DNA from: JAXLYE01 sp046351595
Lineage (GTDB): Bacteria; Myxococcota_A; Polyangia; Palsa-1104; JAEUJZ01
Direction: 5' to 3'
Assembly (NCBI GenBank): GCA_046351595.1
Contig: JAXLYE010000003.1
Coordinates: 372,001-436,000, forward strand
Length of the DNA stretch: 64,000 bases
The position numbers were made by a program, and so were the translations under genes. The notes below the pieces were generated by a model. That model was given only the letters and a program-made list of their open reading frames with translations. It was not told the origin of the DNA and ran no database searches. Shown in pieces: positions 39,401-48,800 of the stretch. Each line of letters opens with the position of its first letter. Position 1 is the stretch's first letter.

Positions 39401-39735
39401 CCGTAGTGAGCGCGGTACTCTTCACGGATGGCTGCCGCCTCGGCGGGTGTGCGACCGCGCAGGGCACGATGGATTGCCTCCTCATCTGTCCCAAGTCCGT
39501 CGACAGCTTTGAAGATCTCGGCCGCTGCACGGCTGACAGAGGCGCGCTCCACGTCCCGATTCTTCGTCTTGGCAGACGGAACTTGCTGTTCTCGCTGGGG
39601 CTCGGTCTTGGTGGCACCGGGCGCCTGCTCAATGACTGGATGAGATGCCTGAACGGAAGGGGCCGCGGCGTCTTGGGTCCACACGGAACCCGAGTGTTGC
39701 TCTGAGCGGGACTCGCGTGTAGGTGGTGCGAGCAT
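36496..39735 (-). CDS. polymorphic-toxin-like protein: five annexin-like repeats and C-terminal Fic domain
   Basis: The 1079-aa protein has five annexin-like repeats between residues about 65 and 455. Each reads GLGTDE or a close variant, then R-x-Y-x-x-x-x-G-x-x-L and E-L-S-G-x-D. Annexin repeats bind acidic membranes with calcium in eukaryotes. A long Gly/Ala-rich hydrophobic middle (about 540-760) resembles pretoxin regions. The last ~170 residues are a Fic domain with HPFSDANGRTCR near 1005; the Gly of the usual GNGR is Ala. There is no classical signal peptide. The layout suggests a membrane-targeted effector with a nucleotidyl-transferase warhead. The small Fic gene follows two bases later. 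Confidence 0.8.
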   Translation of the reverse strand: MLAPPTRESRSEQHSGSVWTQDAAAPSVQASHPVIEQAPGATKTEPQREQQVPSAKTKNRDVERASVSRAAAEIFKAVDGLGTDEEAIHRALRGRTPAEAAAIREEYRAHYGRDLDQELASELSGHDLEQARAALSGDRVKASAAALVRAASGVGTDKQLVFETLRGLGAPQQRRAVAEEYQRRTGKSLDEMLRSELSGTDHEVASCLAAGRVADADAARLDAAMHKTFLGTGLGTDEKGINEILDGAATQTERQQLAAAYQRRTGRSLLGAGGDLQAELSGADYDLADGLTRGDRAQSDAARLHKAAEGAGTDEAAIFGLLAGKSEADRRAMVSAYKRQYGDLGGMLGDELSGMDAERAQQLLQNGRLDPAFAMRYAMQGIGTDEELLRGTLRGMSQADVAALRSRYLAHYGTDLEQEMRAELSGRDEHYLLQNLKGEPMTLDAKLQRAREDYDFERGSGAGFLGPFVNAFYDAGGMLDRTHQRQEELRQKLTATSSPAERAHIEQQLLQLVGYQAQDTDAFHAAQDSVSNKAAMATALTATAAVTLASGGTGGAAAPAIIQALAGALGTSSGSVAVGAGALAGGMTSMGTKRLLSGEAYGAEDMGADAAMTAVSSLTGGLMASGMMNRGLAQALAPRLGTHAQSTGTQAFLQGIQGTGQGVANGVTAGLVNEDTWRGTGNRFENVLAHMGPGIAGSALSGAGTAGLSGALGAPAGSAFKNALTHGGMAGGFGGALQAALDPMTYEGRWEDGMLRLGVNAGQSAIQSGLINYGRWRTHTGQMDRASPTLSADVEAAPRPAPQPAPQEVKRPSNPVEQMIPNLRQLWDRPLPPEARLELEGRWKAIEAQLAEIKQRQASGGLDPLQAKERIDALRMGASGTARGSHGGIGGAGGQDVADLAQTNFRTVDQDVQKAAQAGEPLTVDRICQLNAGLGRGLENNRGIPGQLRERGQDVNVAHDFTKTYVPGQHVGPALAEFTTWYNQSLGTVHPIELAAQAYQRLVSIHPFSDANGRTCRMVMDWILQSHGLPPAVLQGDEINVALFGLHPYLGEPSVAADHATRSVTQGLERSLRIMGGKE

Positions 39736-39845
39736 AGAGCCTGCCTGAAGGTGGATGGTACCTCACCTATGGCAACTCTGATGCCAGCCCGGCTAATGGA
39801 GCACACCGACGAGAAACTTCGGATCGGGTGCACGGGGACAGCGCC

Positions 39846-39921
39846 TGCCCATGGGGCCGGAGTGGGCAACTATGGGCAGGCACGCTGGAGCCTGTGGGCA
39901 GAGGGTGGGCAGGTATGGGCA
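39846..39921. promoter_or_regulatory. cluster of TGGGCA repeats between recombinase and annexin-Fic genes
   Basis: TGGGCA occurs at 39863, 39873, 39895, 39906 and 39916, and its complement TGCCCA at 39846, within 76 bases. The gap is 221 bases, downstream of no obvious promoter. Direct repeats near a tyrosine-recombinase gene can be arm-type binding sites; an operator for the Fic operon is the alternative. Confidence 0.4.
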
Positions 39922-39956
39922 GCGTCGAAAAACCACTGCAGGGGGGAGCTCGCTGT

Positions 39957-41270
39957 TTACTCCACAGGAGCCTTGAGAGCCCTGCGCAGCTCGGCGCGAA
40001 GGTGCGGCGGGAGGCGGTGAAAGGCGCGTAGGAGCTCAGCTGGGTCGGTGTCGTCCAGCGAATCAGGCCGCGCGGCATCACTGCTGGCGCTGCCCAACGT
40101 CTGCTCGACAATCCTGCTGCGCACGCGGTCGAGCGTCCCCGGCACGGCGTAGTGCTTCGCCGTGATCTGAAAGCTCCCATGCCCGAGCGCTGCCGCCACC
40201 GCGCTCGACGTAGCCCCTGCCTCCAGCGCCAGCGTCGAGTGCAGCCCGCGCAGGCTGTGCGTCGAGACCCGCGGTACCCCGGCCTCATCACAGAGCTTAC
40301 GGACCTTGCCCCAGAGCCAGGTGTCGGTGAGCGGCTTGTCGGGGTGAACGGGGCTCGTCCCGAATATCAGCTCGTCGGCGCTCTTGCCCTCGGTGAAGCG
40401 GACAAGCAGCGGGCGTAGCACTTCAGGGACCTCAAGGCGGCGGCGGGCGTTGTCGGTCTTGCCTCGGGTGATCCACAGGACGCGCCCACCGTCGTCCAGG
40501 TCACGGACGATGCGGCAGAGCACCTCGCTCGCACGCATGCCGAGCATCAGCGCCGTCAGCGCGCACGTTGCAGCCCGGTCGCCCTGCTGCGCCTTCTCGA
40601 CGGCGAGCGAGACGAATCGCCGAGCCTCATCGATGCGGAGCTGGGCCTTTCCGACCTTGGGTTTGCCGACAGGCTTTACTCCGGCGAATGGGTTCTGCGG
40701 GGCGTAGCCGTGCTCGACGGCCCAGGCGTAGAAGCGCTTGCACTGGTTGAGCAGGGTCTGGTGTGAGGCGGCGGCGACCGGCTGGCCCTTGGCGCCGACG
40801 ATGCGGCGGGTCTCGGCCTCGTACAGGGCGGCAGCGCGGGCCGGCGTGATCGAGCCGAGCGAGGTGTCTGCGCCGAGGAAGCGCTCGATCGCGCGGGCGA
40901 TGTGGCCGGCGGTCGCGGCGCCGCGTACGCGCTGCAGGTAGTCCTGGTACTCGGCGAGCGCGCCCCCGATGGGCCGGTCACCGCGCTCCAGCAGCGCCTT
41001 CTCCAGGTCGCCGCGCAGCTTCTCGGCAGCGGCGAGGCTGGGCACGACGATCGACTTCCGCGCCTGCCCGTCCACGACCACCATGCGGTAGCCGTTGCGG
41101 GCCTTGTAGGGACCGTAGACGCGAGGAGAGGCCATCGTCTCATCTTCGCTCAGCTTTTTGGCCTTGAGAACCTCTATTGCCGCGACCGCTCTGCGCGACC
41201 GCTGGGTGCGGGTCCTACCTTTGCGCTGGGACAGGGACGCCAGCGCGTCTTGAGTGGCGATGCGGTTCAT
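39957..41270 (-). CDS. tyrosine recombinase / phage-type integrase
   Basis: The C-terminal half has the catalytic set of tyrosine recombinases: Arg in LMLGMRASEV, HSLRGLHSTLALEAG (the H-x-x-R box), LGHGSFQITAKHY and the nucleophile Tyr in KHYAVPG. The N-terminal ~150 residues form a core-binding SAM-like domain preceded by a short arm-binding region. The start is uncertain: ATG 41270 or ATG 41135. The longer frame to 41441 overlaps an ISL3 remnant and is rejected. It is the only recombinase in the window and lies between the inverted copies of the 21-bp core, making it the prime suspect for the rearrangement. Confidence 0.9.
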   Translation of the reverse strand: MNRIATQDALASLSQRKGRTRTQRSRRAVAAIEVLKAKKLSEDETMASPRVYGPYKARNGYRMVVVDGQARKSIVVPSLAAAEKLRGDLEKALLERGDRPIGGALAEYQDYLQRVRGAATAGHIARAIERFLGADTSLGSITPARAAALYEAETRRIVGAKGQPVAAASHQTLLNQCKRFYAWAVEHGYAPQNPFAGVKPVGKPKVGKAQLRIDEARRFVSLAVEKAQQGDRAATCALTALMLGMRASEVLCRIVRDLDDGGRVLWITRGKTDNARRRLEVPEVLRPLLVRFTEGKSADELIFGTSPVHPDKPLTDTWLWGKVRKLCDEAGVPRVSTHSLRGLHSTLALEAGATSSAVAAALGHGSFQITAKHYAVPGTLDRVRSRIVEQTLGSASSDAARPDSLDDTDPAELLRAFHRLPPHLRAELRRALKAPVE

Positions 41271-41424
41271 CGGTATGGGAGCACTTGGGACAGCTCCAGC
41301 GCAGCCCCGCGCCGTGCCGAACCCAGACATCCACTCGCCGCTTCTCGACCGACAGAGTGACCTCTCCGACGGTCCAAGGAGCCACCAGTCCCAACAGGTG
41401 CCAATACAGCTCGGTGTCGCGCAT
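41265..41424 (-). mobile_element. N-terminal remnant of an ISL3-family transposase
   Basis: From ATG 41424 the frame reads MRDTELYWHLLGLVAPWTVG, then VDVWVRH and WSCPKC, the conserved opening and zinc-finger half of ISL3 transposases. Homology ends near 41265, inside the recombinase 5' region, after about 50 residues of a ~400-residue enzyme. The element is dead. Its presence marks a rearrangement point just upstream of the recombinase. Confidence 0.75.
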
Positions 41425-41959
41425 CCGCGGACCCTACCCAACCTCTGCGCCCCGACAAACGAGAACTGTTACTGAGTCCGGTTTATGCAGCTGAGATTGC
41501 TGACCATGGGGATGCCGGATGGACCCACCCGTAGTCCAATGTGGGTACGAACTCGGGCGGCTTAATTAGACTTGGCGTCCGTGTCCAGAATCGCGCGCCC
41601 CCTCGCGCACGGCTTCATTCAGCCGCCCTCGATCCTGCCAGCTCACCGCGGCGCGGCGCGGCGCGGCGCAAGGCCAACGACCGGATCCCTCCGCCTGCAG
41701 GGAAAGCCCAAGCGGACCTTCGCAGTCCGTACTGTCCCGCGCAGCGAACCACGAGCCCGCCGGCCTATCGTCTGCGAGCTCTGTCTCGCGCCGGGCCGGC
41801 TCGCTGCGTCCTTGAGCAGCCCGGTCTCTCTGTCAAAAAGCTCGCCGATCGAACCCGAAGCCGCGCCCTTCTGCCGGCCGGCGCGAGGCTCTACAAACGG
41901 AGGCATGGGCGAGTCGGCGGCACGACCCGACCCACAACCTTCGCAACAGGAGTCCCAAC
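41425..41959. other. 535-base interval with no recognisable gene
   Basis: Overlapping open frames on both strands lack start signals and motifs. It includes a GGCGC tandem run (about 41650-41670). The right end holds the promoter of the flavoprotein operon. This is a likely junction between mobile and chromosomal DNA. Confidence 0.4.
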
Positions 41960-42880
41960 GTGCCATACGACGTCGTCATCGTAGGAGGAGGACCGGCCGG
42001 TCTCGCCGCGGCGCTCGCCCTCGGGCGCGCGCGCAAGAGCGTGCTGCTCTGTGATGCCGGGGCCCGCCGCAACGCGGCCGCGGAGCACATCCACACCTTC
42101 GTCACGCGCGACGGCACGCCGCCCGACGAGTTCCGAGCGATCGGCCGCCAGCAGCTGGCCGCGTACCCGAGTGTCGAGGTGCGCGACACGGGAGTCGAGT
42201 CCATCACCGGAGCGCGCGGCGGCTTCCAGGTCATCCTGAAGACCGGTGCGGTGGCGGCGCGGCGGATCCTCTTGTGTGCAGGGATGGTCGACGAGATGCT
42301 GCCTCTCGAGGGCTTCCGCGAGCTGTGGGGCCGCTCGATCTTCCAGTGCCCCTACTGCCACGGCTGGGAGGTCCGCGACCGGAAGTGGGGGTACCTCGCG
42401 CGCAGTCCGGAATCGCTCCACTTCCCGATCGTATTACGCAGCTGGACACGAGACGTCACGGTCTTCACGAGCGGCGCGTTCGACGTCCCGGCCGATGTAC
42501 GGGACCGCTTCACAGAAGCCGGCATCCGGATCGAGACGCGCGAGGTGGTGCGCCTTATTGCGCACGACCAGAGGCTCTCGGCCGTCGCGCTCGCCGATGG
42601 CGCAGACCTGCCGTGTGACGCGCTCTTCGCGCACCCGCCGCAGCGGCAGGTCGATCTCGTCCGCGCGCTGGCCCTGAGCCTCGATGAGAGCGGCTTGGTC
42701 CGGGTCAGCCTGCCGACCTGCGAGACATCGATCGCGGGAATCTACGCCGCCGGCGATCTGATGACGCGGATGCAGGGAGCCATCCTGGCGGCGGCGTACG
42801 GAACGCAGGCGGCGACGGCGCTCAACCACGAGCTGACCGCGGAGCTTAGTACGCGCGGACACGGAGGCGGCGATTCATGA
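41960..42880 (+). CDS. thioredoxin-reductase-like NAD(P)/FAD oxidoreductase
   Basis: The gene starts GTG at 41960, seven bases after CAGGAG. VVIVGGGPAGLAAALALGRA is the FAD-binding motif, CPYCHG near residue 133 is a redox-active cysteine pair of the thioredoxin reductase class, and GIYAAGDLMTR near 265 is the second FAD-contact motif. The usual NAD(P)-binding GxGxxA between them is poorly conserved (KWGYLARSPES), so cofactor preference is unclear. The 306-aa length fits. The stop overlaps the AraC-type gene by four bases, so the pair may respond to a redox or electrophile signal. Confidence 0.88.
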   Translation: MPYDVVIVGGGPAGLAAALALGRARKSVLLCDAGARRNAAAEHIHTFVTRDGTPPDEFRAIGRQQLAAYPSVEVRDTGVESITGARGGFQVILKTGAVAARRILLCAGMVDEMLPLEGFRELWGRSIFQCPYCHGWEVRDRKWGYLARSPESLHFPIVLRSWTRDVTVFTSGAFDVPADVRDRFTEAGIRIETREVVRLIAHDQRLSAVALADGADLPCDALFAHPPQRQVDLVRALALSLDESGLVRVSLPTCETSIAGIYAAGDLMTRMQGAILAAAYGTQAATALNHELTAELSTRGHGGGDS

Positions 42881-43821
42881 AGCCTCTCGGGCGTGCCCCG
42901 CTCCGGGAGCGCGGCTCGCCGCCGGCAGCCCGCATGGTAGGCTCTGATCACCCCATGGCCGCGCTGCGCCCCATCCCTGTCGATCCGATGCCCGGGGACG
43001 GCTGGCCCGTCGTTGCCACGCACCTGACCTGCTTCCAGGACCCGCTCGCGCGGCCGTGCCGCAGGCCCGCCACCCACAGCTTTGCCGTCTTGACCTTCTT
43101 CACGGGCGGACAGGCGCGGGTGGAGCAGAACGGACAGTGGGAGCTCGCCGCGGGCGATGCGCTGCTCATTCCGGCCGGGCAGCCGCACCGCCTGCTCGAA
43201 ACCCGCCGGCCCGACTGCTGGGGGCTGTCGTTCTGCGTGCCCTGCGTGGCTGGAGACGAGGCCGCGGCCCTGCTCACTCCCTTCGAGAAGGTCCGCGACG
43301 GCGGCTCGGCCGTCGTGTCGATCCCGGCCGGGCGCCACGGGTTCCTCGAGGGTCTGTTCCGCGAGCTCTCGGCCCTGGGATCGGCCTCGCGGTGCGGCAC
43401 AGAGGCGCGCGCCGCGGTCCAGCGGAGCCTGCTCACCCTCATCCTGAACGAGGTCGAGCGCGCCGCCGCGGCGGTCGATCCCGGCGCTCGCTCGAGCGGC
43501 GGCGGCGTCGTCACCGAGAGCCTCCGCTTCATCGAGCGCAACTGCCTGCGCCGCCTCACGCTCGGCGACGTCGCCGCCGCCGTCGGGCGCAGCCCGGCCT
43601 ACGTCACCGCCGCCCTGTCGCAGGCGACGGGGCGCAGCGCCGGCCAGTGGATCGTGAGCGGGCGCATGGCCGAAGCGCGCCGGCTCCTGCTGCACTCGAG
43701 CGACCCCGTCGACGTCATCGCCGAGCGGGTCGGATACGCGGACTCGACGCACTTCATCCGCATGTTCCGCCGCGAACACGGTGCGACGCCGGCAGCCTGG
43801 CGAGCCGCCCGCCTCCGCTGA
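42877..43821 (+). CDS. AraC-family regulator with N-terminal cupin
   Basis: Residues about 45-130 form a cupin-like sensor (FFTGGQARVEQNGQWELAAGDALLIPAGQPHRL). The C-terminal ~100 residues hold the two AraC HTHs, ending AERVGYADSTHFIRMFRREHGATPAAWRA. The start overlapping the flavoprotein stop (ATGA) gives translational coupling; an internal ATG at 42955 also fits the domain start. It most likely controls the flavoprotein gene. Confidence 0.9.
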   Translation: MKPLGRAPLRERGSPPAARMVGSDHPMAALRPIPVDPMPGDGWPVVATHLTCFQDPLARPCRRPATHSFAVLTFFTGGQARVEQNGQWELAAGDALLIPAGQPHRLLETRRPDCWGLSFCVPCVAGDEAAALLTPFEKVRDGGSAVVSIPAGRHGFLEGLFRELSALGSASRCGTEARAAVQRSLLTLILNEVERAAAAVDPGARSSGGGVVTESLRFIERNCLRRLTLGDVAAAVGRSPAYVTAALSQATGRSAGQWIVSGRMAEARRLLLHSSDPVDVIAERVGYADSTHFIRMFRREHGATPAAWRAARLR

Positions 43822-43931
43822 GCGCCCCGCGCTGCTCACACCGGCCCGCAGCGGACGCCAAGAGGCTTCCGGGTGCGTCCGCGTAGCGGCAGCGGAGCAG
43901 GCCGCAGACAAGCTGCGCCCTGACGCACAAC

Positions 43932-43953
43932 GCGATAAGCGAAGGCTTATTGC
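43932..43953. terminator. hairpin between convergent genes
   Basis: GCGATAAGC and GCTTATTGC form a 9-bp stem with one G-T pair around a GAAG loop, in the 189-base gap between convergent genes. There is no T-run on either strand, so termination is plausible only. Confidence 0.35.
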
Positions 43954-44010
43954 CAGACTCAGGACCCCGCCTTCATCGACATAGGGGCCCTGGATTGCGG
44001 GTCGAGGAAA

Positions 44011-45525
44011 CTAGCCGAGCGGCTGCAGGCAGTTCGTCAGATCGAACAGCATGAAGATGAGCGCCTTCTCTTGCGCCGACAGCGACGTCGCGGTGCAGGC
44101 GGTCGGGAACGGCGTGCCGCGCACCGAGGTGTCACCGTTGACGGCGGAGGAGACGTGGATGTCGGTGAACACCATCTGGCCGCACTGGTCACCGGTGCTC
44201 GCTCCGACCGGCGCGTTGAACGAGAAGTACTGCGGGACGTTGTTGTAGTTGACCCAGGTCTGCGTGAGCGTCTGCGAGGTGGTCGCGACCGACCACTGCG
44301 CCGGGTTGATCGGCAGATCGCCGCGGGCCGGCGGCGCGCTGGGGCCCCAGACGTTGGGCAGGATCAGCCAGTCGGCGAGCGCGCGGCCCTTGGTGAAGCC
44401 GGTGTTGATCTTGGCGGTGACGTTGCCGGGATCCGCCATGCTGGCGAAGGTCGCCACATTGCGGATCGGCCGACCCGCCGCCGCGTTGATGATCCAGCCG
44501 TGCTGCCAGTGCGTCGCGAAGACGCGACCGCCCATGTTGATGTAGTTCTCGAGGTTCTGCACCGCGGCGGCGCTCTTGACCTCCATGTGCGTGTTCCCGC
44601 CTTCGCAGGACAGCATCACGATGTCGTACTTGGTCCAGTTCGACGCGGTGTCCCACCAGCTCGCGGCCGGCGTCGGCTGCGCCGTGGTGAAGGTGCCGCC
44701 GCCGAGCGCCGCGCTGTAGGTGTTGGCGCCGGTCGCGCCGCCGTACAGGTTCACGCGGCCGGTCCCGTTCTCGCTGGTGAACTCCGAGTCGTCGAGCCCG
44801 AGCTTGTTCCGGCGCAACAGGCACTCGAGCGCGTCGGAGCCGCCGGTCGACAGCGCGATGCGCGGGATGTTGCCCTCGCTCTTGTTGCGCGGCAGGCGCG
44901 TATCGGACGCCGGCAGCGCGGTGGTGGTGCACTCGCTGACGCTCGGGATGGTGACGACACGCCGCCACTTGCCGACGCGGATGATCAGCGGGATGTTCTG
45001 CCCGTGCGGCACGTTCGTCAGGGTGAAGTTGCCGTTGATGTCGGTGGTCGTCGAGAAGCCCTGCGGCGTGACGTCGCAGCGATCGCAGGTCGCGCCGGTC
45101 GGCGGCGGCGGCTCGATCGCGTCGCCGGTCGGGATGTAGACCTTGGCGTTGTAGAGCGGCAGGGTGCCGGACGGGATGGTCACGGTGCCGGTCAGCGTCG
45201 TCGGTCCGAAGGACTGCGGGCACTTGTAGTTGACCGCGCAGGCGCCGGTGCAGCCGGGGATCTTCAGCGGCGTGCCGTCGCTGATCTTCGGGTCGGTCCC
45301 GCGCGCCACCTCGTCGCCATCGACGACGCCGTCACCGTCGGTGTCGGGCTCGAGCGCATTGGTGCCGAGCCGGCACTCGACGTCGTTGGTCAGTCCGTCC
45401 AGGTCGGTGTCGACGCCCTCTGCGCACGACCCGCCACCGAGCGACTCAGAGGTGCACCCCGCGAGCGGCAGCGCGGCCAGCGGGAGGATGGCGGTCATCA
45501 TAATCAGAGCTCTAGATATCGACAT
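44011..45525 (-). CDS. large secreted lipoprotein with thrombospondin-type-3-like and Ig-like domains
   Basis: ATG 45525 has AAGGAG five bases upstream. The signal ends LPLAGC, so it is a lipoprotein. Residues about 35-80 repeat DTDLDGLTND and DTDGDGVVDGDE, calcium-binding thrombospondin type-3-like units. A carboxypeptidase-regulatory-like beta sandwich follows (TTDINGNFTLTNVPHG). The rest contains YDIVMLSCEGG and GGRVFATHWQHGW, reminiscent of ThuA/glutamine-amidotransferase-like folds. Such proteins are common on myxobacterial surfaces; substrate unknown. It lies directly downstream of the kinase 3' fragment on the same strand. Confidence 0.75.
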   Translation of the reverse strand: MSISRALIMMTAILPLAALPLAGCTSESLGGGSCAEGVDTDLDGLTNDVECRLGTNALEPDTDGDGVVDGDEVARGTDPKISDGTPLKIPGCTGACAVNYKCPQSFGPTTLTGTVTIPSGTLPLYNAKVYIPTGDAIEPPPPTGATCDRCDVTPQGFSTTTDINGNFTLTNVPHGQNIPLIIRVGKWRRVVTIPSVSECTTTALPASDTRLPRNKSEGNIPRIALSTGGSDALECLLRRNKLGLDDSEFTSENGTGRVNLYGGATGANTYSAALGGGTFTTAQPTPAASWWDTASNWTKYDIVMLSCEGGNTHMEVKSAAAVQNLENYINMGGRVFATHWQHGWIINAAAGRPIRNVATFASMADPGNVTAKINTGFTKGRALADWLILPNVWGPSAPPARGDLPINPAQWSVATTSQTLTQTWVNYNNVPQYFSFNAPVGASTGDQCGQMVFTDIHVSSAVNGDTSVRGTPFPTACTATSLSAQEKALIFMLFDLTNCLQPLG

Positions 45526-45806
45526 GACTGCTCCTTTCAAGTCAGATGCTCAACCCTCCATCATGCGCCCGTTCGTGCTCGCGGTGTTGGACAGAAGTGT
45601 CACGCGGACGCACTCCCGCACGCGATCACCCGACAGCCGGCGCGGAGCCCCCCGCCCGTGTCGCACCGCACAGAGGAGCCGCTGCGAGCGCGCGCCCCGG
45701 CCCCGAGCGGAAGCGCGACGGGAGGGAGCGAATTCCGTGTCCCGTCCGCGTGCGGGATTTCGGTTTCAGCGACGGCGGCCGGCTTAATTGCGGCGCGGCG
45801 TGGGGC

Positions 45807-48800
45807 TCAGCGGCCAGCTCCGGAGCGCAGCTGGCGCTGGGCATAATCAATCCCGCCCTGCAGCTGGCTGAGCGTGACGATGCCGCCCAGGTCGACCCCC
45901 AGCCCGACCAGGGTCTGCGCGACCTCGGCGCGGATGCCGGTGAGCACGGCGCGCGCCCCGAGCAGCTGCAGCGCCCGCGCCGTGTTGAGCAGCGTACCCG
46001 CGACGCTGGTGTCGACGTGCCGCAGCCCCGTGATGTCGAGGATGACGAAGCGCGCGCGGCTCGTGGATACGCCCGAGAGCGCGGTGTCGAGGACCTGCTG
46101 CGCGCGCTCCGGATCGACCGTGCCGATCAGCGGCATGACCATGATCTCCGACGAGATCGGGATGAGCGGCGTCGCCATCTCGGCCAGCCGCGCCTTCTGC
46201 GAGGTGATGATGCGATCCTGCAGCGCGGCGCGCTCCTGCTCCGAGCGCTGGCGCTCCGCGAGCTCCTGCTGCAGCCGCCGGTTCATGTGATCGAGCTCGT
46301 CGCTGCGCCGCATGAGGCGCTGGTTTGCCTCGTTCAGATCCGTGGTGCGCGCCGCCACCTCGGCCTCCAGCTTCGCGTTGGTCTCGTGCAGCTCCGCCGA
46401 CGTCGAGCGCACGCGCTCGTACAGGCGCGCGTTCTCCAGCGCGATCGCGACCTGCGCGCAGAGCAGGCGCAGGAGCTCGGTGCGCTCGCGCGAGAAGGCG
46501 TCCTGCACCACGCCGTTCTCCAGGTACAGCACGCCCGTCAGCTTGTTCTGGTGCAGCAGCGGCACGCACAACAGCGAGCGCGGGCGCTTCTCGGCGATGT
46601 ACGGATCCGCGGCGAAGCGCGGGTCCTCGTGCGGATTGGAGACGAACAGCGTCTCGCGCGTGTGCGCCACCAGGCCGACCACGCTCGCCGCGACCTCGTG
46701 CCCGCTCTCGGCGAGCGGCAGCGCCATCCGGGTGCGGACCGCATCGGGCTCGCTGGCGGCGATGCCGACGATGGTGAGCCGCGCCGCGTCCGGTCCATGG
46801 CCTGGTCCGCGGCTCGTCCCAGGGCTCGGCCCGCCGCTCGGCCCGTCGCTCGCTTCGTCGCCGGCCGGCATGAGGAGCAGCACCGCGCGCTGCCCGCCCG
46901 AGTTGGTCAGCACGATGCCCAGCACCTGCTCGAGCAGGCGGCTCATCTCGATCTCGCTGGCGATCGCCTGCGCCGCCTTGAGCACGGTCGCGACATCGAG
47001 CAGCCGGTTGGTGATCTCGTGCGAGGTCACGGTGTCGCTGCCGCGCACAGGCAAGAGCAGGCCCAGCGCCGAGCGCTCGTGCCCAAGGTGCGAGAGCAGC
47101 GGCCGCAGGGCCTCGAGCTCGACCTCGAGCCGCTCGGCCAGCACCACCGCGCCCCAGCGCCGCAAGAGGCGCGTGGCCATGGTCATGTACAGCGCCGCCG
47201 GTCGGTTGCGCCCGATCGCGCGCATGCAGCGCGCCGCGCGCTCGTAGGCGAGGGCCGCGAAGTGCAAAAACCCGCTCTGCTCGCACGCCTCGATCGCGGC
47301 GTCGAAGTCGGCGAGCGCGCCGAGGAGGTCGCCGCCCGCCCGCGCCGCCTCCGCGCGCGCCAAGAGATACTTGCCCTTGAACGTGTCCGGGCACGCCGTG
47401 GCCCAGCGCTCAAGGCGCGCCAGATCCTCGTCCAGCGTCGCCTGCCACGCGGCGCGCTCGGAGGAGTCGGAGGCCGCGCTCGCGAGCGAGGCGGCGAGCG
47501 TCAGCGCGCGGAAGAAGTGGAAGGTCGCCTCGATCGGCATGGCCATCACCGCGCCGAGGATCGGCTCGACCGCGGACGCCGCCGCGCGCGCCGCCACGAG
47601 GTCGCCGCGGAAGTAGCCCAGCATCTGGTTGATGATGTGGCCGAACGCGGTGCCGCAGCCGAAGCTCGCCTGCGCGATGAGGCGCGTGCTCTCCGCCTCG
47701 TCGAAGCCGGACTCGCCGAGCGCGAGCGGCTGCGCGGTCTTGCCGATCAGGCTGCGGAAGAACTGCTGCTCGAGGCGGATGGTCTGGTACACGGCCTCGT
47801 TGCGGGTCTTGCGCGAGAAGCCGGCGAAGCGGTCCGAGGCCAAGAGCACGTCCTCCAGCGGCTCGCCGATCTCGAACAGCTGCCACACCGTCTCGAAGGC
47901 CAGGTAGTTTGCGTAGACATAGTCTCCCGCCTGCTGGCAGGCGATGAAGGCGCGCTCGAGGATCGGCAGGTCGGTGCGGATGTGCCGCGCCCAGAAGTTG
48001 ATGTGGTCCCCGTGCAGGTGCAGGAGCGTCCCGCGCAGGCTGATGTCGCCCAGGCGCTCGTTCAGCCGGATCGACATCTCCGAGAAGCGCAGGCCCGCGG
48101 GCACGTCGCCGAACACCGCGACCAGCATGAAGCCGTAGACGCTGTAGGCGAAGCACGAGGCCGGGATGTTGCCGTGCGCGAGCGACAGGTTCAGCATCTT
48201 CAGCGCGATGAACGGGAACGCCTCGGGCTGGCCGATGTACGCGCACGGCGCGGCGTTGACCAGAAGATCGATCGCGGCGCGCACGCGCGGGTCCTGCACC
48301 ATCGGCGCGTCGAGCAGCTCCTCGATCTGGCGGCCGCCGAGGTTGCCGGCGATGGCCGCGACCTCGGCGCCGACCGCGGCCTGCGCCTCTTCCGGCGTGC
48401 GCGGCATGGTCACACCGAGCGCACCGAGCAGCCCCTCGGCCAGCGCCACGCCCTCGCGGTAGCGGCCCGCGACCTGGTACAGCTTGAGCCGCAGGCAGGT
48501 CGCGTGCGCGCGCACCACGTCCGTCGGGGCCAGCGCATCGACGCGCGCGAAGCAGGCTTCCGCCGGCTCGAAACGGCCGCACAGCGACTCGCTCTCCGCC
48601 GCGCCCAGGAGCAGCGCCAGGCGGAGCTCGACGTCCGCCGAGTCGTGCGGCCCGGCCGCATCGGCCGAAGTGGCCGGATCGGGCGCCGGCAGCGTGTCGA
48701 CCAGCTCGAGGCCGATGCGGTAGTAGTCCGCGGCGGTCGAGAACGCGGCCCCGGAGCGCGCGCGCTCACCGGCACGTCGGTTGAGCTGCGCCAGCTCGCG

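Noticed and set aside
39957..41441. Recombinase start at 41441
   Set aside because: That segment is occupied in another frame by the ISL3 transposase N-terminus and reads as Cys/Trp-rich nonsense.
41541..42054. Two overlapping + strand frames before the flavoprotein gene
   Set aside because: They have no ribosome site or family motif and run into the flavoprotein gene out of frame.
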